Shown piece by piece: positions 46,104-56,187 of a stretch of DNA of 64,000 bases. The notes below the pieces were generated by a model. It searched no databases. It was given only the letters and a program-made list of their open reading frames with translations, and was not told the DNA's origin. This DNA comes from Streptococcus equinus ATCC 9812 (lineage in GTDB: Bacteria > Bacillota > Bacilli > Lactobacillales > Streptococcaceae). The translations under genes were made by a program, and so were the position numbers. Location: positions 102,701-166,700 of the forward strand of contig NZ_GL698429.1 of assembly GCF_000187265.1 (NCBI RefSeq). Reading direction: 5' to 3'. Positions within the stretch are counted from its first letter, which is position 1. Each line of letters opens with the position of its first letter.

Positions 46104-47837
46104 ATGACAGAAATGCTTAAAGGAATTGCCGCATCTGATGGTGTTGCTGTTGCTAAAGCGTATCTACTCGTTCAACCTGATTTGTCATTTGAAACTGTTA
46201 CAGTTGAAGATACAAGTGCAGAGGAAGCTCGCCTAGATGCCGCATTGAAAGCATCTCAAGACGAGCTTTCTATTATACGTGAAAAAGCAGTAGAAACACT
46301 TGGCGAAGAAGCAGCTGCCGTATTTGACGCACATTTAATGGTTCTTGCTGACCCAGAAATGATCAGCCAAATTAAAGAAACTATTCGTGCAAAACAAGTT
46401 AACGCAGAAGCAGGACTTAAAGAAGTGACTGACATGTTCATCACTATCTTTGAAGGCATGGAAGACAACCCATATATGCAAGAGCGTGCGGCGGATATAC
46501 GTGACGTTACTAAGCGTGTATTGGCTAACCTTCTTGGTAAGAAATTGCCAAACCCAGCTGCTATCGATGAAGAAGCAATCGTGATTGCACACGACTTGAC
46601 ACCATCTGACACTGCTCAATTGGACAAAAACTTCGTCAAAGCCTTTGTCACAAACATCGGTGGACGTACAAGTCACTCTGCTATCATGGCACGTACACTT
46701 GAAATTGCAGCTGTTCTTGGTACAAATAACATTACTGAAATCGTTAAAAACGGTGACATGGTTGCTGTTAACGGTATCACTGGTGAAGTTATTGTGAACC
46801 CAACTGATGAGCAAGTTGCTGAGTTCAAGGCAGCTGGTGAAGCTTACGCTAAACAAAAAGCAGAGTGGGCTCTTCTTAAAGACGCTGAAACCGTTACTGC
46901 TGACGGTAAACACTTTGAATTGGCTGCTAACATCGGGACACCTAAAGACGTTGAAGGTGTCAACGATAACGGTGCCGAAGCTGTTGGTTTGTATCGTACA
47001 GAGTTCTTGTACATGGATTCTCAAGACTTCCCAACTGAAGACGAGCAATACGAAGCTTACAAGGCTGTTCTTGAAGGCATGAACGGTAAACCTGTTGTGG
47101 TTCGTACGATGGATATCGGTGGCGATAAGGAATTGCCTTACTTTGATCTTCCAAAAGAAATGAACCCATTCCTTGGTTTCCGTGCTTTGCGTATCTCAAT
47201 CTCTGAGACTGGTGATGCCATGTTCCGTACGCAAATCCGTGCCCTTCTTCGTGCGTCTGTACATGGTCAATTGCGTATCATGTTCCCAATGGTTGCCCTA
47301 CTTAAAGAATTCCGTGCAGCTAAAGCCGTCTTCGAAGAAGAAAAAGCTAACCTCAAAGCTGAAGGTGTTGCCGTTGCTGACAACATCCAAGTGGGTATCA
47401 TGATTGAAATCCCAGCAGCTGCCATGCTTGCTGACCAATTTGCAAAAGAAGTTGACTTCTTCTCAATTGGTACCAACGACCTGATCCAATACACTATGGC
47501 TGCAGACCGTATGAACGAACAAGTGTCATACCTCTACCAACCATACAACCCATCTATCCTTCGCTTGATTAACAATGTTATCAAGGCAGCGCATGCTGAA
47601 GGTAAATGGGCAGGTATGTGTGGAGAAATGGCCGGTGACCAAAAAGCTGTTCCACTTCTTGTCGGAATGGGACTTGACGAGTTCTCTATGTCAGCTACAT
47701 CAATTCTTCGTACTCGTAGCTTGATGAAGAAACTTGACACAGCTAAAATGCAAGAATACGCTAACCGTGCTCTTGCAGAATGTTCAACAATGGAAGAAGT
47801 TCTTGAACTTAGCAAAGAATACGTTAACGTTGACTAA
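46104..47837 (+). CDS. ptsI: PTS enzyme I
   Basis: Transfers phosphate from PEP to HPr. The phosphorylated His is in [14 protein letters not shown] (near residue 190). The PEP-binding C-terminal domain has [20 protein letters not shown] and GMCGEMAGD with the active-site Cys. At 577 residues it is complete. Forms an operon with ptsH. Confidence 0.97.
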   Translation: MTEMLKGIAASDGVAVAKAYLLVQPDLSFETVTVEDTSAEEARLDAALKASQDELSIIREKAVETLGEEAAAVFDAHLMVLADPEMISQIKETIRAKQVNAEAGLKEVTDMFITIFEGMEDNPYMQERAADIRDVTKRVLANLLGKKLPNPAAIDEEAIVIAHDLTPSDTAQLDKNFVKAFVTNIGGRTSHSAIMARTLEIAAVLGTNNITEIVKNGDMVAVNGITGEVIVNPTDEQVAEFKAAGEAYAKQKAEWALLKDAETVTADGKHFELAANIGTPKDVEGVNDNGAEAVGLYRTEFLYMDSQDFPTEDEQYEAYKAVLEGMNGKPVVVRTMDIGGDKELPYFDLPKEMNPFLGFRALRISISETGDAMFRTQIRALLRASVHGQLRIMFPMVALLKEFRAAKAVFEEEKANLKAEGVAVADNIQVGIMIEIPAAAMLADQFAKEVDFFSIGTNDLIQYTMAADRMNEQVSYLYQPYNPSILRLINNVIKAAHAEGKWAGMCGEMAGDQKAVPLLVGMGLDEFSMSATSILRTRSLMKKLDTAKMQEYANRALAECSTMEEVLELSKEYVNVD

Positions 47838-47847
47838 TAACATATAA

Positions 47848-47879
47848 AGAATCTGAGAATTATCTCAGGTTCTTTTTTA
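47848..47879 (+). terminator. Terminator of ptsHI
   Basis: GAATCTGAGA and TCTCAGGTTC arms around ATTA with T6. Confidence 0.85.
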
Positions 47880-48022
47880 TAGTTGTTATAAAAGTGTTAA
47901 AAATACTTGACTTGGAGTCGACTTTAAGATGTATGCTTTTTTGAAAAGGCCTTTTATTGCTAATAAACTTTATTCACTATTTTTATAAATATGAAGATTT
48001 GAAGGCACAAAGTATTTGTCGA

Positions 48023-48090
48023 AATTTTCAGAATTTTTTCGTGTTAAAATATTGAAAAAAGTAAAAAAAGTGATAAAATGGAATTATCAC
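48023..48090 (+). promoter_or_regulatory. Promoter region of gapN: CodY-like box, promoter, palindrome
   Basis: AATTTTCAGAATTTT (48023-48037) matches the CodY box at 13 of 15. TTGAAA (48052-48057), 16 bases, TAAAAT (48074-48079). A perfect palindrome GTGATAA-N7-TTATCAC (48070-48090) covers the -10. A half-site GATATCAC lies at 48100-48107 by the ribosome site. An unknown repressor could use the palindrome. Confidence 0.55.
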
Positions 48091-48108
48091 ATTTAAAGGA
48101 GATATCAC

Positions 48109-49539
48109 TTGACTAAACAGTATAAAAATTATGTCAACGGTGAGTGGAAACTTTCTAAAGAAGAAATTAAAATTTACGCTCCCGCAACTGGTGAAGAACT
48201 TGGTTCTGTTCCTTCAATGAGCCATGAAGAAGTTGATTACGTTTATGCTTCTGCAAAAGCAGCTCAAAAAGCATGGCGTGCACTTTCATATGTAGAACGT
48301 GCAGAATACCTTCACAAAGCAGCAGATATTTTGATGCGTGATGCTGAAAAAATCGGTGCAGTACTTTCAAAAGAAATTGCGAAAGGTTACAAATCAGCTG
48401 TAGGTGAAGTTATCCGTACTGCTGAAATCATCAACTACGCAGCTGAAGAAGGTGTTCGTCTTGAAGGTGAAGTCCTTGAAGGTGGCAGCTTTGACCCAGC
48501 AAGCAAGAAAAAAATCGCTATTGTTCGTCGCGAACCAGTAGGTTTGGTACTTGCTATCTCACCATTTAACTATCCAATTAACCTTGCAGGTTCTAAGATT
48601 GCTCCTGCCCTTATTTCAGGGAACGTAGTTGCCCTTAAACCACCTACGCAAGGTTCTATTTCAGGTCTTCTTTTGGCTGAAGCATTTGCTGAAGCTGGAC
48701 TTCCTGCAGGTGTATTTAACACAATCACTGGACGTGGTTCAGTAATTGGTGACTACATTGTAGAACACGAAGCTGTTAACTACATCAACTTTACAGGTTC
48801 AACTCCAGTTGGTGAACACATTGGTCGCTTGGCTGGTATGCGTCCAATCATGCTTGAACTTGGTGGTAAAGACTCAGCTATCATTCTTGAAGATGCTGAC
48901 CTTGACTTGGCTGCTAAAAATATCGTAGCTGGTGCTTACGGTTATTCAGGTCAACGTTGTACTGCCGTAAAACGTGTTCTTGTTATGGATAGCATTGCTG
49001 ATAAATTGGTTGAAAAAGTTTCTGCTCTTGTTAAAAACTTGACTGTTGGTATGCCAGAAGACAATGCCGACATTACACCACTTATCGATACAAAAGCTGC
49101 TGATTATGTTGAAGGTCTTATCAAAGACGCTCAAGATAAAGGAGCAAAAGAAATTATCTCATTCAAACGCGAAAGTAACCTTATCAGCCCAGTATTGTTT
49201 GACAATGTAACAACTGATATGCGTTTGGCTTGGGAAGAACCATTTGGTCCAGTCCTTCCATTTATCCGTGTAAACTCAGTTGAAGAAGCAATTGAAATCT
49301 CAAACAAATCTGAATACGGTCTTCAAGCTTCTGTATTTACAAATAACTTCCCATTAGCATTCAAGATTGCTGAACAACTTGAAGTGGGTACTGTTCACAT
49401 CAACAACAAAACTCAACGTGGTACAGATAACTTCCCATTCCTTGGTGCTAAGAAATCTGGTGCTGGAACACAAGGTGTGAAATACTCTATTGAAGCTATG
49501 ACAACTGTTAAATCTACTGTATTTGACATTGCTAAATAA
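48109..49539 (+). CDS. gapN: NADP-dependent non-phosphorylating GAPDH
   Basis: Oxidises glyceraldehyde-3-phosphate straight to 3-phosphoglycerate and gives streptococci much of their NADPH. Aldehyde-dehydrogenase motifs: NFTGSTPVGEHIG (cofactor), LELGGKDSAII (catalytic Glu region) and YSGQRCTAVKR (catalytic Cys). At 476 residues it is full length. The start is a TTG at 48109, 8 bases after GGAGATAT, so initiation is likely weak. Single gene. Confidence 0.95.
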   Translation: MTKQYKNYVNGEWKLSKEEIKIYAPATGEELGSVPSMSHEEVDYVYASAKAAQKAWRALSYVERAEYLHKAADILMRDAEKIGAVLSKEIAKGYKSAVGEVIRTAEIINYAAEEGVRLEGEVLEGGSFDPASKKKIAIVRREPVGLVLAISPFNYPINLAGSKIAPALISGNVVALKPPTQGSISGLLLAEAFAEAGLPAGVFNTITGRGSVIGDYIVEHEAVNYINFTGSTPVGEHIGRLAGMRPIMLELGGKDSAIILEDADLDLAAKNIVAGAYGYSGQRCTAVKRVLVMDSIADKLVEKVSALVKNLTVGMPEDNADITPLIDTKAADYVEGLIKDAQDKGAKEIISFKRESNLISPVLFDNVTTDMRLAWEEPFGPVLPFIRVNSVEEAIEISNKSEYGLQASVFTNNFPLAFKIAEQLEVGTVHINNKTQRGTDNFPFLGAKKSGAGTQGVKYSIEAMTTVKSTVFDIAK

Positions 49540-49552
49540 TAGATATTAATAG

Positions 49553-49585
49553 AAAGGTTTGAACATTTGTTCTGACCTTTTTTGT
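49553..49585 (+). terminator. Terminator of gapN
   Basis: AAAGGTTTGAAC and GTTCTGACCTTTTTT form an imperfect stem with T tract. Confidence 0.75.
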
Positions 49586-49656
49586 TTTTTTAAAATGCTA
49601 TTTATTGAATTTTTAGAAAATAATATTTATTTTCTAATGGGTTTACGTTTTTGATT

Positions 49657-49684
49657 ATGAAAACGCATACTTTTTTGGTAGAAT
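49657..49684 (+). promoter_or_regulatory. pckA promoter with an overlapping cre site
   Basis: ATGAAAACGCATACT (49657-49671) matches the CcpA cre consensus WTGNAANCGNWNNCW throughout. An extended -10 TGGTAGAAT (TAGAAT at 49679-49684) lies just downstream, so CcpA would block the promoter in the presence of good sugars. This fits a gluconeogenic gene. Confidence 0.75.
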
Positions 49685-49713
49685 GAAAGTAACCATAAAA
49701 TAGGAGGTAGAAA

Positions 49714-51357
49714 ATGGTAACACGTAATCAATTTTCAACGTCAGAAATGCGAAAAAGTAGTCCGTATTTCTCTCCATTAAAAACGATTGTCGAAACTGCA
49801 TTTTATGAAAATCAGGTTCATCCAATAAAAACTTTAGAAGAGGTCTATCAATTAGCTTCAATGGCAGCTGGAACTGTGATTTTGGACATGCCAGTTATTC
49901 ATACTAAGGAGCTTGGTTTGCCTTCTTATGCTCGAGTGTTATTGACAAATTCGGGTGCTATAGTTGGACGTACAGCAAAAGCACGTCGTATTTACGGACA
50001 GGATGATGAGGAAGATGAGCGTTTGTTATCCATTGTCAGAAGTGCTATTTATCAGGCACACCGTCGCCAATTTTACAAAGCAGATGCTATTGTAGGTTTG
50101 GACGAAAAATTTATGGTTCGAGCACATCTGATGGTGCCAGAAGAAGAAATCAATAATCTCTATTCATGGTTGCTAAATTTCCAAATTTTGGACGAAGAGG
50201 TTAAGAATCGTTTGAAAAAGTCTAAAGCTTACGACGAAGACGATATTTTTGTTTTCTTCAATCCTAGGTGGTCTCACCCTGACTATCCAGATGGTCTTGT
50301 TTATTTTGATACCAATCACAATTGTGTAGCTATTTTAGGACTTAATTATTTTGGTGAATTGAAGAAGGCAACTTTGACGCTTGCTTGGGGTACAGCAGCT
50401 CGTAATGGTTATGTATCTTGTCATGGTGGATTGAAAATCTTCCAAGGTAAAGGTGACCGAAATGATTTTGTTGCCTCATTCTTCGGTCTTTCAGGTTCTG
50501 GAAAATCAACGCTTACTCACGCTAAGCATAATGGAAAATATGATATCAAGGTTTTGCACGATGATGCCTTTGTCATTTCTGAAAAGGACGGTTCATCAAT
50601 TGCACTTGAACCATCATATTTTGATAAAACAAATGATTACCCAACAGGTCATCCTGAACAAGATTTCTTTGTGACAGTTCAAAACTGTGGTGTGACTTTG
50701 GATGAAAATGGTCGTAAGAAATTGATGACTGAAGATATCCGAAATGGAAATGGTCGTACAGTTAAATCACGTTTTGCTACACCAAATCGTGTTGATCACA
50801 TTGAAGAGCCGATTAATGCCATTTTCTGGATTATGAAAGATGATTCCCTTCCTCCAGTGATTAAGGTAAATGACCCATTAATGGCAGCGACAATGGGTTG
50901 TACTTTGATGACAAAACGTTCAAGCGCTGAAAATATCGAAGGCAATAAACAAACGCTTGTTATCGAACCGTTTGCAAATCCATTTAGGGTCTACCCATTA
51001 GTTGAAGATTATCAAAAATTCCATTCTTTATTTGAAGGCGATGTTGATTGTTACATCATTAATACGGGAACTTACTTGGGACAAAGTATTCCAAAAGAAG
51101 TTACTCTTGAAATCATTGAAAAAATTGTTGATGGTGATACTGAATTCAAAGATTTCGGAACAATTGAAGGCTTTGAATACCTAGATTTACCAGATTATCC
51201 TGTTCATGAATTTGATAATAAATACAAACAACTGATTCGTTCTCGCATGCAGTTCCGTTTGAATTATCTATTGTCATTTAACCAAAATAATCCCAAACTT
51301 GCTTTGCCAGTTGAAGCTATTTCACGTTTGGAGAAAGTCATTAATAATTTGAAATAA
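49714..51357 (+). CDS. pckA: Phosphoenolpyruvate carboxykinase (ATP)
   Basis: Interconverts oxaloacetate plus ATP with PEP, CO2 and ADP. The kinase loop GLSGSGKSTLTHAKH, FFNPRWSHPDYPDG, HGGLKIFQGKGDRNDFVASF upstream and LHDDAFVIS downstream match the ATP-dependent family. At 547 residues it is full length. AGGAGG lies upstream. Not all streptococci have this gene. With the citrate branch it may run toward oxaloacetate (CO2 fixation) or toward PEP. Confidence 0.9.
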   Translation: MVTRNQFSTSEMRKSSPYFSPLKTIVETAFYENQVHPIKTLEEVYQLASMAAGTVILDMPVIHTKELGLPSYARVLLTNSGAIVGRTAKARRIYGQDDEEDERLLSIVRSAIYQAHRRQFYKADAIVGLDEKFMVRAHLMVPEEEINNLYSWLLNFQILDEEVKNRLKKSKAYDEDDIFVFFNPRWSHPDYPDGLVYFDTNHNCVAILGLNYFGELKKATLTLAWGTAARNGYVSCHGGLKIFQGKGDRNDFVASFFGLSGSGKSTLTHAKHNGKYDIKVLHDDAFVISEKDGSSIALEPSYFDKTNDYPTGHPEQDFFVTVQNCGVTLDENGRKKLMTEDIRNGNGRTVKSRFATPNRVDHIEEPINAIFWIMKDDSLPPVIKVNDPLMAATMGCTLMTKRSSAENIEGNKQTLVIEPFANPFRVYPLVEDYQKFHSLFEGDVDCYIINTGTYLGQSIPKEVTLEIIEKIVDGDTEFKDFGTIEGFEYLDLPDYPVHEFDNKYKQLIRSRMQFRLNYLLSFNQNNPKLALPVEAISRLEKVINNLK

Positions 51358-51364
51358 TTTTTCT

Positions 51365-51395
51365 AATCCTTGAGAGAAGTCTCAAGGATTTTTTA
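51365..51395 (+). terminator. Terminator of pckA
   Basis: AATCCTTGAGA and TCTCAAGGATT arms with T6. Confidence 0.85.
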
Positions 51396-51463
51396 TGCTT
51401 TTGAGTGAGGTATAGAACTTACTTATATATGCTTATAATAATAAAAAATATCATAAGATATAG

Positions 51464-51478
51464 AATTTTCAGAAAATA
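51464..51478 (+). promoter_or_regulatory. Candidate CodY box upstream of the broken cell-wall protease
   Basis: AATTTTCAGAAAATA matches the CodY consensus at 14 of 15 positions, about 83 bases before the protease ATG. Nutrient control of a secreted protease would fit CodY. Confidence 0.55.
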
Positions 51479-51560
51479 TATTGAATTTATTTTTTGTTTG
51501 CACTTTAATGTGTTTTATATTGGTTGAACCAGTATGCAAAACTTTTTTGGAGGTTTATTT

Positions 51561-54500
51561 ATGGGTAAAAAAGAACGTTTATCGTTGAGAAAGTACAAGG
51601 TCGGATTGGTTTCTGTGTTGATTGTAACAGTCTTTTTAGCGGGGCATGTAGCAGCTGATGAGGTTAATTCTGCAGTACAACTTAATCAGGTGGGAACAGA
51701 GCAAGTTGTTCAAGTAGTTGATAGCAGTCAGGCGGTAGATGAAACTCAAGTTGAGCTTGCTACAGAACAAACATCAGAGGTTTCGTCTCAGACTGTTAAT
51801 CAAGATGGTCTCAATTTGTCTGATAATCAAGAAGCAAGTCTTCCGACAGAAAATGAAGTGGCTGACAGCACTCAAGATAAAGTCAGTACTGTCAGCATCA
51901 AACACTTGACTCGACACCACAGTAAGAAGCAAGTCAAGCTAAACAACCAGAAACTCCACAAAGTATTGATACAGATGAGCAAATCAAGATTCCAGAGGTT
52001 TGGGAGAGCGGCTATAAAGGTCAAGGAACTGTTGTAGCAATCATTGATTTAGGTTTGGATGTTGATCATGATGTTTTGCACATCACAGATCCATCAAAAG
52101 CAAAATACAAGAGTCAAGAGGAAATAGATGCGGCTAAGGCTGATGCAGGCATTACTTACGGAAAATGATTTAATGACAAGGTTATTTTCGGTTATAACTA
52201 CGTTGATGGAAATACCAATTTGAAAGAGGGAATTGAAGATGCTCATGGTATGCACGTTACAGGGATTGCAGCTGGTAACCCAACTCAAAAAGCTGGAGAT
52301 GAGTATATCTATGGTGTGCCACCAGAAGCTCGAGTCATTTTCTTGCGAGTTTTTTCAGATTTGAAAAATACAACTGGTCCGGCATTGTATGTTAGAGCAA
52401 TCGAAGACGCTGTTAAGCTTGGAGCTGATTCTACTAATCTAAGCCTCGGTAGTACCACGGGTTCAACAGCAAATATTGAAGAAAGTCTTCTTGAGGCAAT
52501 TGAAGCAGCCCAACGAGCAGGTGTAACGGTTGTTATTTCAGCAGGGAACGATGGGGCATTTGGTGATGGTCAAAAACCTTTTGCTGAAAATATTGATTAT
52601 GGCTTAGTTGGCTATCCTTCAACGGCAAAAGGAGTTATTTCTGTTGCGTCTTACAATAGCGATTATACCAGAGGTCAAGCCATTACATTTGTTGGAATGG
52701 AGAATAATGCGGACTTAAACTACGGAAGATACCCATTTTCTGACCCAAATAAAAGTGAAAAGAAATTTGAAATTGGTAGAGATTATGACTATGTCTACGT
52801 AGGTACAGGTACAGCAGAAGAAGTGCAAGGGGTTGATTTAACAGGAAAGATTGCTCTTATTAAGCGTGGTGGCTCAACTTTTTCTGAGAAAACTGCTAAC
52901 GCCATTGCTCAATGAGCTGAAGGAGTCGTTATTTTTAACAACGACCCTCAAGGAGCAAATATCAGCATGCCCCTTGATGATACAGCTGTTGCTATTCCAG
53001 CCGTAATTATTCCATATAAATTTGGTAATGCTCTTGCAAACGGTAATTATAAAATTCGTTTCAATGGTAATCTTGAAAAATTTGATAATATTGAAGCTGG
53101 GCTTTTTTCAAGTTTTAGTAGCTGGGGATTGATGAGTGATGGTGAGTTAAAACCTGATGTTTCAGTACCCGGAGGAAGCATTTATTCATCGTTTAATGAT
53201 GGTCAATACGGTTTGATGAGTGGTACAAGTATGGCTGCTCCTCACGTAACAGGTGTTGGAGCTTTGGTTAAGCAGTACCTCAAGGAAAAATACCCAGAAC
53301 AATCAGATGCCGAAATAGCTTACTTGGTAAAAGCTTTGATTATGAGCAATGCTAAGGCGCATTATGATGAACAAGCAGGTGAATTTAGTTCGCCACGCCA
53401 ACAAGGAGCAGGGCTAGTTGATACAGCATCAGCTATTAGTTCTGGTTTATATCTGACAGGTGACGATGGTTATGGCAGTATCACTCTAGGAAATGTTGGA
53501 GATACTTTTAATTTTGATGTAACTATTCATAACATTAGCGATAAAGATAAGACATTAACCTATGAAACAAATCTTCAAACAGATGCTGTCTAGGATGGTA
53601 AGATTACTTTATCACCACGACACTTGGCAATTATCGCTGGCAGAACTATTACTGTGAAGGCTAATAGTTCTGAGAAAGTAACGATTACTGTTGATGCACG
53701 TCAGTTTGCTGAGCTATTAACAAAAGAAATGCCAAATGGTTATTATCTTGAAGGTTTTGTTCGTTTCTTGGATTCGGTTGATTTTGCTGAAGTTGTCAGC
53801 CTTCCGTTTGTTGGATTTAGAGGTGATTTCCAAAATCTAGCTGTTGTGGAAGATCCTGTCTACAAATTGGTGGCTGATGGTAAAGAAGGTTTTTATCTAG
53901 AAATTGATGGTGACCATATTGTTTCTGGTTCTGATGATACGACAGCTTTGCTAACAAATTCGACTGATAGTTCAAAACCAATCGTTCTCGGTACTTATGC
54001 CAACAATGATGGAGACTTTGTCTTGCACATGGATGAAAATGGCACAACGCGACTTGCTATCTCACCAAATAATGACGGTAAGCAAGATTTCGTAGCTTTC
54101 AAAGGTGTCTTTTTAAGAAATTATACTGATACTAGCGCTGCGGTGTATGCAGCAGATGATGTCAATTTTGAGCATCCTTTATGGCAAAGTGAGACTTTTT
54201 CTGGAGTTAAAAATTATAAGAGCGAAAGAGGTTCAACAGCTCTTTCATCAACGATTTGATATGGTGATAATCTGGATGGTAAGGACTTGTCAGATGGTTC
54301 ATACAAGTATGTCTTGACTTACTATCCAACCGTTATTGGTGCATAAGCTCAACATTTAGCATTTGATATTATTGTCGATCGTAAAAATCCAATTATCACA
54401 ACTGTAACTTATGGTGCAGCTAGCCAAAACTTTAATCCTAAAAAAGCTTTAGATGATGGTTCATGCGTTTTACGTTGACGTGTTTATTATATTGATGACC

Positions 54501-56147
54501 ATTACACCCCTGTTTATCTTGAACAAAATCCAGATGTCTCGTTTACTTTACCGCTTGATGCTGCTTCGCTAGAAGATTTTTACTATGTGGTAGAAGATTT
54601 TGCTGGCAATACGGAAACGGCTAAAGTTAGTGATTTGGTCAATGTCGGAAATGAAAGTGGGCGCGTTACAATCAACCTTCTTGATGGTCAGACAAATGTT
54701 GCAAGTTATGTTGATTATACGTTTATTGTCAAAGACCATGATGGTAATGTTATCACTGATTTGAAGTATTATGGCAATGATTTTATGGCAATGATTTATC
54801 TACAGTTAATTTGCCATTTGGTGATTATACTGTAGAACTTGCACTTTATGATACAGATGCTGCCGAATTAGCTGGTCCAACTAGCCAAATTATTAAGCTT
54901 TCAGATGCGGATAGTTACAAAACGGTGAATTTCTATGTTCATACGCGTAATCAGGCAGCATTGGTACTTGATTTTGATAAGGAACTTCCAAAGGGTACAA
55001 CAGTTTCTATTTCAAATAAAAATGGCAAACTGACAGTTATTCCAGCAGCAAGATATGCTAAGAAAGATTATGGTAAAAACGTATATGTTGGAGACTACAC
55101 ATTAGAATTGCCACTTCCAGTTGGTTATGAGCCTTATGAGGATCCACATTTCACAGTTGTTTATGGAAAACAAAATCATATTGCTTTTAGTATTATTGAT
55201 AAAACTGCTTTGATTGCGGCGACACAAGCAACAAATGGTATTGAAAATGAAGCGCGTTATTACAATGCTTCACTAGAAAAACTCTTAGCTTATCGAGATG
55301 CATTGACAAGCGCGCAAGCCATTTTGTCAGGAAAATACACACAAATTGAAGTTGATGCAGCACTTCAAACATTACAAGACGCTATTGAAGCTTTAGATGG
55401 CAAAACGACAGACTTTAAGGCATTGACTGAAGAAGATAGTCAGTTTCAAGCAGAACAAGAAGACCAGCTTATTACAATGCTGGAGTTGCAGCCCGTACCA
55501 CTTATGACACTCAGCACCGTAAAGCGAACTTAGTGCTTGCAAAAGGTTCACCAACCCAAGAAGAAGTTGATGCAACATTGAAAAATTTGAAATCTGCGCG
55601 TGAAGCTCTTGATGGAAAGGCAACAGATTTCCGAGCACTTTCAAATCTTTCAAACAAATCAAAAGTCTTGAAAGTCACATCAGCTAAATATAAAAATGCA
55701 AGTGAACCAGCAAAAACAGCCTATAATCAAGCTTTAGTCGAAGCGCAAGCTGTTTTGAGCAATTCAGAAGCAACTCAAGGTGAGGTCGATGCTGCCTTAG
55801 CTAACCTAAAAGCGGCAGAAGCTGAGCTTGATGGAAAAGAAAATCAAACCACATCTAATCAAACTGAGCTTAATGATTTCATTCCAAAAGAGGTTATTAA
55901 GAGTGAAACACCACCACAATCGATGAGAACTCAAAGTGCCAGTGAGAAAGGAGGAGAGGTAGTAGCCCTAGGGGTGAATAAACGAGGTTTAGCAGGAAAA
56001 TCTGCTTCGCCACTTAAACAATCCAAAGAGACTGCTTATCTTCCTACGACATCTAGTCAATCGGAACCATTCTTAGTTTCATTAGGATTTGTAATCTTAG
56101 CAGGTGTTTCTCTTATCTGGGAAAAACGAAAACACGTACAAGAATAA
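51561..56147 (+). pseudogene. Decayed subtilisin-like cell-wall protease (C5a peptidase/CspA type)
   Basis: Starts behind GGAGG with a YSIRK-like signal peptide (LSLRKYKVGLVSVLI). The catalytic triad is readable across broken frames: Asp in AIIDLGLDVDHD, His in HGMHVTGIAAG, Ser in GTSMAAPHVTG. A PA domain (about 52780-52960), Fn3-like domains, FIVAR-type helical repeats (about 55200-55860) and a wall anchor LPTTS plus hydrophobic helix and WEKRKH tail follow. Lesions are three frameshifts (about 51890, 54783, 55465) and seven stops (51923, 52166, 52913, 53591, 54257, 54344 and 54476). The frame is otherwise preserved. The intact ancestor would have had about 1500 residues. No functional protease can be made. 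Confidence 0.85.
54769..54796 (+). repeat. 14-bp perfect tandem duplication that shifts the frame
   Basis: TTATGGCAATGATT occurs twice without a gap (54769-54782, 54783-54796). Removing one copy restores the reading KYYGNDLSTVNLPFGDYTVE, so the duplication alone caused this frameshift. Confidence 0.92.
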
Positions 56148-56152
56148 AAAAT

Positions 56153-56181
56153 AATGCATAGCCTAGTTGGCTATGCATTTT
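56153..56181. terminator. Bidirectional terminator between the protease pseudogene and the helicase
   Basis: ATGCATAGCC and GGCTATGCAT perfect stem around TAGTT, with A and T tracts on each side. Confidence 0.85.
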
Positions 56182-56187
56182 TAGATA

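Noticed and set aside
46335..47048. A 237-codon open frame on the minus strand inside ptsI
   Set aside because: It lies wholly within the intact, conserved ptsI frame, has no ribosome site and has a cysteine- and phenylalanine-rich composition typical of an antisense shadow.
55200..55860. Protein repeats in the protease C-terminus considered as a CRISPR-like or DNA repeat array
   Set aside because: Repeats are at protein level (FIVAR-type, about 65-80 residues) with divergent DNA; no direct repeats with uniform spacers.
8729..56147. Genetic code change (stop codons read as amino acids) to explain the interrupted genes
   Set aside because: All three stop codons occur as interruptions, the same codons end dozens of intact genes normally, and several broken genes also have frameshifts.
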